A stretch of DNA of 64,000 nt from NCBI GenBank assembly GCA_914767885.1, contig CAJZBQ010000054.1:847501-911500 (forward strand), given 5' to 3'. A program made the position numbers and the translations under genes. The stretch's first letter is position 1. The number at the start of each line of letters is the position of its first letter. The notes under the pieces were generated by a model. That model ran no database searches. It saw only the letters and a list, made by a program, of their open reading frames with translations, and was not told the DNA's origin. This DNA is from Blepharisma stoltei. Its lineage: Eukaryota > Ciliophora > Heterotrichea > Heterotrichida > Blepharismidae. This document shows, piece by piece, positions 60,842-64,000 of this stretch.

Positions 60842-61921
60842 TTAAACCTCTTTTTTAGCTGATTTTGACGTAATTGACATAAAAAGCTCAGCAAGATTTC
60901 CATCACTTTTTCGTCTGATTCGCTTGATATCTTCTTCAAGGAAATAATGGACTTCAGGGATTTTTCTTAGCCTTTGGGAGCACTGTTCTTTAAGTGGAGA
61001 TGGCATATAGCGTTTTTCTTTGCGTTGTTTTATGCTAGAATATCGGGGTGTTATGCTTTCTAATGCACTTTTGCCTATTTTTGTGAGGGTTTCTTTTAAG
61101 ATTTCGTAAGTCATTTTGTCGTATTGCTTGTGTGTTTTAACGCTTCATACTATGACTGTGATGCATAAAACTAAAAAAATCAGCCGAATTGTCCCTGATA
61201 TGTGACGGAGATAAGGGAAATATCAATATAAAAATTTTTCCATGAGGATTTCTAAACAGAATAATCAAAGAAGCTTAACTCTTGCGTTGGAAGTTTCTGG
61301 GCATGATGTTAAAAGCATGCATAAGATGAATGATCCTATGTAAAAAAGAATTGATTTTATATCAAATACTTCGCCTAGTATCATTTCTTCTAAATACCCT
61401 ATTTCGCTAATGCCGTCATATATTTTTCCTAATCATCGTTGGACATATTCTTGCTCCATTTGAATCTCTTTTGCTGTTTTTTCTGCTAAATCAAGTGCAT
61501 ATAGCGCTTTTTCTGCAGAATCTGACAATCCTTGTATCGTTGCAGACGTTTTGCTTTGCCAAGCACTGAAGCTCAAATAAACACAAAGATCAAATGCATG
61601 AGTAAAAAATTGTGTATAAGCCAAAAATGTGTTCTGGTCCATTTTCATATAGCAGTTAGTCAGATTTTTAGGACTGCAGTCGTAAAGTGGAAATCCTACA
61701 CGCTCTAAATGGCAATTCGTTAATTTTAAAGCAAACTCTGACTGGATATCTTCGTTCATGTCATCGCATTTTTTAAGCATTGATTGCATAACTTTTTCAT
61801 TGCAATTGCTGATAGAAGCATAGGTATTGTAATGGGCTTTGCCTGACTCAATGCGGGATTTTAGGTCTTCAAGCTTCGTTGGCTGGGATGAGACTAATGC
61901 CAATAAAAGAATTAATATCAT
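60842..61921 (-). CDS. GEX1: GEX1/Brambleberry/KAR5 nuclear-fusion protein
   Basis: About 359 residues, read continuously with four TGA codons as Trp (VQR-W-LGK, LL-W-LFC, LY-W-YFP, IV-W-SVK). MILILLLALVSSQ is a signal peptide. The Cys-rich domain follows: ASISNCNEKVMQSMLKKCDD, then FALKLTNCHLERVGFPLYDC, then NLTNCYMKMDQNTFLAYTQF and FDLCVYLSF, the Cys/aromatic pattern of KAR5/GEX1. Hydrophobic spans FYIGSFILCMLLTSCPETSN and LIFLVLCITVIVWSV sit near the C-terminus, then a basic tail. The family acts at the nuclear envelope in karyogamy; in a ciliate it would act when gametic nuclei fuse during conjugation. No insertion breaks it. Confidence 0.82.
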
Positions 61922-62651
61922 TATTAGCTATTTTGAGGGGATAGGGAATATTTAAATAGGTTTTTTAAATAAGCTTAACTGAATTTTATATATGTCTGCT
62001 GACAAAAATACTTAAACTCTCTTGGATAGTGAGAGCTAGTTTTTCGCTAATTTTATTATAAAAAATATTTGATTTCTAAATTAAAATAAATCCCATTTTT
62101 ATGAATATTTAAAATAAAATACCCTAATATAAATTATACTTTATGTTTTAGATCAACATACCTAAAATTCAGTTAAGCAATTATAGATTCATTAAAAATA
62201 TTAACTATATACCATATAATTCATAAAAATAATTGTGCTCGCTACTTAAGGAACAAAGAGGAATATTTTCCAGTCTTTTTAATTGGCGGCGGAATTAATA
62301 AAAATATGGCAATCGAATAGAACATTTTATGATGATTAGAAGAACGTGTGATTATCATGATCTTGATTAAAAACTGACCACCTCAATACCTTTATTTTAT
62401 ATTTTGAGTCCTTTTATAATAAGTTAGCAATCCTTGCGCTAAAATTCATTAAAATTTCGAAATTATTTTTCTAGAAAATTCTTAAAATGCAAGACTCTTA
62501 CCACTATAAGCTCTAAAGATCTTATAATAAAACAGATTGCAGGCCCTTTCACAAAAATTCGAGCCAAAAATTTTCTAATAAATAATATTTTTCTTAAGAA
62601 GCTTATTTATTATCACTTCTTATCAGAGTTATGAAACCTTTAAATTTCTTA
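61922..62651. other. Intergenic
   Basis: About 730 bp AT-rich DNA between the GEX1 start (-) and a MITE. It should hold the GEX1 promoter; no open frame or repeat noticed. Confidence 0.5.
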
Positions 62652-63018
62652 CTCCCCCCTCCGTGAGTGAAGAAAATCATTAGAAAAATCGCTATTTTTG
62701 CCCAAAAACCCACCCTCCTTGAGTGAACCAAAATTTTTTTAATAGAAAATTTTTTAATGGGAAAAAATTGTGACATATAAGTGATAATTATTATAATGAA
62801 ATCTCGAGCTAATTCTGTTTAATTTTAAATAAATTGCGCTTTAAAACATAAATTTTACAAATTAAATTAATATTTGCTTTCCCAGTTTTTATAGAAGTGA
62901 CATTTTTTTAAATTTCGAAAAAAAAAATTTATAAAATTTATATATAAATTTTTTAAAAAAAAATTAACCCCCCTTTGTGAGTGAACAAATTTTTTTGTTC
63001 ACTCACGGAGGGGGGGAG
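62652..63018. mobile_element. CTCCCCC MITE, copy M7
   Basis: 367 bp, CTCCCCCCTCCGTGAGTGAA at the left, complementary TTCACTCACGGAGGGGGGGA at the right, flanked by TTA on both sides (62649-62651, 63019-63021). The right end forms the family's snap-back hairpin. Same orientation as M1. It lies about 95 bp before the next start codon. Confidence 0.93.
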
Positions 63019-63114
63019 TTAATAAATTTTTTAGTTTTTCTATTTAATTAGTCGTCATCCTAATCGATTCCATATTCTCTAAACCCATCAAAAGCCTTTA
63101 CGTATAGAATCAAT

Positions 63115-63769
63115 ATGAACTGGTATTCCACAATTTGGTATTGGTGGAGCTTCTATTCTTTTATTCCTTTGGTGCTTTTGACCCTTTATCGTTTAAGAAT
63201 CCAAGAAAGTGTATTCACATTGAATGAGAAGGCTTTGAAGTCTTATACCATTGACACGATATTCCGAGTTCTATTGAGTCCAATGATATTTTATTACAGT
63301 TTAGACTCTATATATATATTATTCTTTTTTTAATAAATTAAAATTAATTTTTTATTCCTAAGTCCTGTTTTAATTAAAATAATGCACTCAAGGCAATTAT
63401 TTTGGAGCTAAACTATTTTATAAATGTATAATGCAATATGACCGCCTAGATGCTTGCAATTTTTCGTTCCTAGCTCATCATTTGATTACTTTAGCTGGAT
63501 TACCGACTGCTATGTCACTCCCTTATTATCCGTGGTTTGCCATGGCGCCAGTTACATGGCATGGTTTATTAATTGTCTATCCTCATGAAACTTGGCTGAA
63601 TTATCCTTACTTAGCTATTTTACTCCTAATGGCCTACGGGATAAACCAAAAACCATGGAAAGACCTTCCTATTTATCAGTCGCTTGGCAAGTATGGCTTG
63701 GCTTTGTTACCGACCTTGGCGGGGCTTTGGCTTTTTAGTTGCAAAAACGATATGGCCAATGTCCTTTAA
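63115..63769 (+). CDS. Multi-pass membrane protein, TLC-like
   Basis: Two coding parts joined at TA. Hydrophobic spans: WYWWSFYSFIPLVLLTLY, TIDTIFRVLLSPMIFYYS, then after the IES FSFLAHHLITLAGLPTAM, WFAMAPVTWHGLLIVY and YLAILLLMAYGI, YGLALLPTLAGLWLFS. The HH in LAHHLITLAG resembles the TRAM-LAG1-CLN8 (TLC) motif, but the domain is short and the rest is not diagnostic. About 178 residues. Stop TAA at 63767-63769. Confidence 0.6.
63311..63428. other. IES (118 bp) in TLC-like gene
   Basis: Removal joins YYSLDSI to MQYDRLDACNFSFLAHH in frame past a TAA. Confidence 0.78.
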
Positions 63770-63835
63770 TAGATAATTTAGCATTAGAATTTATTTAAAT
63801 GTATTTCATAAAACAGAAGTTTATATTTTTATTAA

Positions 63836-63905
63836 AAAAGGAATATTTCTAACTCTTCGCTGTGAGCTGAGCAGTCAGAATATTTTTCTCGCCACAGTTT
63901 AAGTT
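63836..63905 (-). CDS. C-terminal fragment of a minus-strand gene (partial)
   Basis: Minus strand reads KLKLWREKYSDCSAHSEELE then IFLF-TAA, a coherent peptide end. Upstream sequence passes into a MITE core and the window stops, so the gene body is outside. Low confidence. Confidence 0.35.
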
Positions 63906-64000
63906 TTTGTTTTTAAATATTTTTTTCAAATTCCAAAATTGAAAGTAATAATAAGTTTAGTTGCTTTGGAATGCAGTGTTTTCAATTCAATAGAATTAAC
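63906..64000. mobile_element. CTCCCCC MITE family core, cut by the window end
   Basis: TTTCAAATTCCAAAATTGAA and AATGCAGTG...CAATAGAATTAAC match the core of M2-M4 (GAATAGAATTAGC after AATGCAA). Only the core is visible. Confidence 0.5.

Overview
The window looks like germline (micronuclear) DNA of a heterotrich ciliate, most likely Blepharisma. Three things support this. TGA is read as tryptophan in nearly every conserved gene, for example HCP-W-VGNC in the DHHC enzyme and GDA-W-NWMGE in TTC5, while TAA and TAG remain stops. Introns are 15 nt long (GTA...TAG/CAG). Most genes are interrupted by AT-rich or repeat-derived segments bounded by TA. Removing a segment and keeping one TA restores both the frame and the expected protein family sequence, which is the signature of internal eliminated sequences (IESs). 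The composition is AT-rich. No rRNA, tRNA or CRISPR was seen.

Layout. 1-7.5 kb: kelch protein, TMBIM/BI-1 membrane protein (-), dihydrolipoamide dehydrogenase (-), unknown basic protein (-), PX/BAR sorting nexin, centrin-like protein. 7.7-11.9 kb: a four-CNB cGMP-dependent protein kinase broken by five insertions, two of which carry SINE-like retroposons. 12.1-16.7 kb: CCT-motif protein (-), an unknown protein (-), an ArfGAP-like gene (-) and a cluster of SINE-like repeats. 16.8-24.5 kb: NOC4 (+) and a UFD4/TRIP12-type HECT ubiquitin ligase (-) with at least seven insertions. 25.2-32.2 kb: two unknown basic proteins, a DHHC palmitoyltransferase, a cyclic-nucleotide-binding protein (-), TTC5. 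32.9-51.5 kb: a tandem array of six copies of an unrecognised ~840-residue protein with an HExxH metalloprotease-like motif. One copy is intact and five are broken. The array is invaded by a SINE, a LINE and nested MITEs. 51.9-64 kb: a decayed gene, a second cyclic-nucleotide-binding protein, a secreted PHB-depolymerase-like esterase, an ELAPOR/EIG121-like receptor, a multi-pass membrane protein, a GEX1/KAR5 nuclear-fusion protein (-) and a TLC-like membrane protein.

Mobile elements come in several classes. (1) About 330-380 bp MITEs with CTCCCCC termini, 3-bp TTA/TAA duplications and a terminal hairpin. (2) Compact hairpin elements of 175-235 bp with TATAGR ends. (3) A CTTCCCCC MITE flanked by TGA. 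(4) A CCCCCATCC MITE. (5) Two SINE-like families with 12-24 bp target duplications. (6) A truncated LINE. Many sit inside exons at positions where TA-to-TA excision rebuilds the gene, so the region records repeated transposon invasion tolerated by programmed DNA elimination. All functional calls rest on motif recognition by eye. IES boundaries are inferred from reading-frame restoration and would be settled by aligning macronuclear DNA or mRNA.
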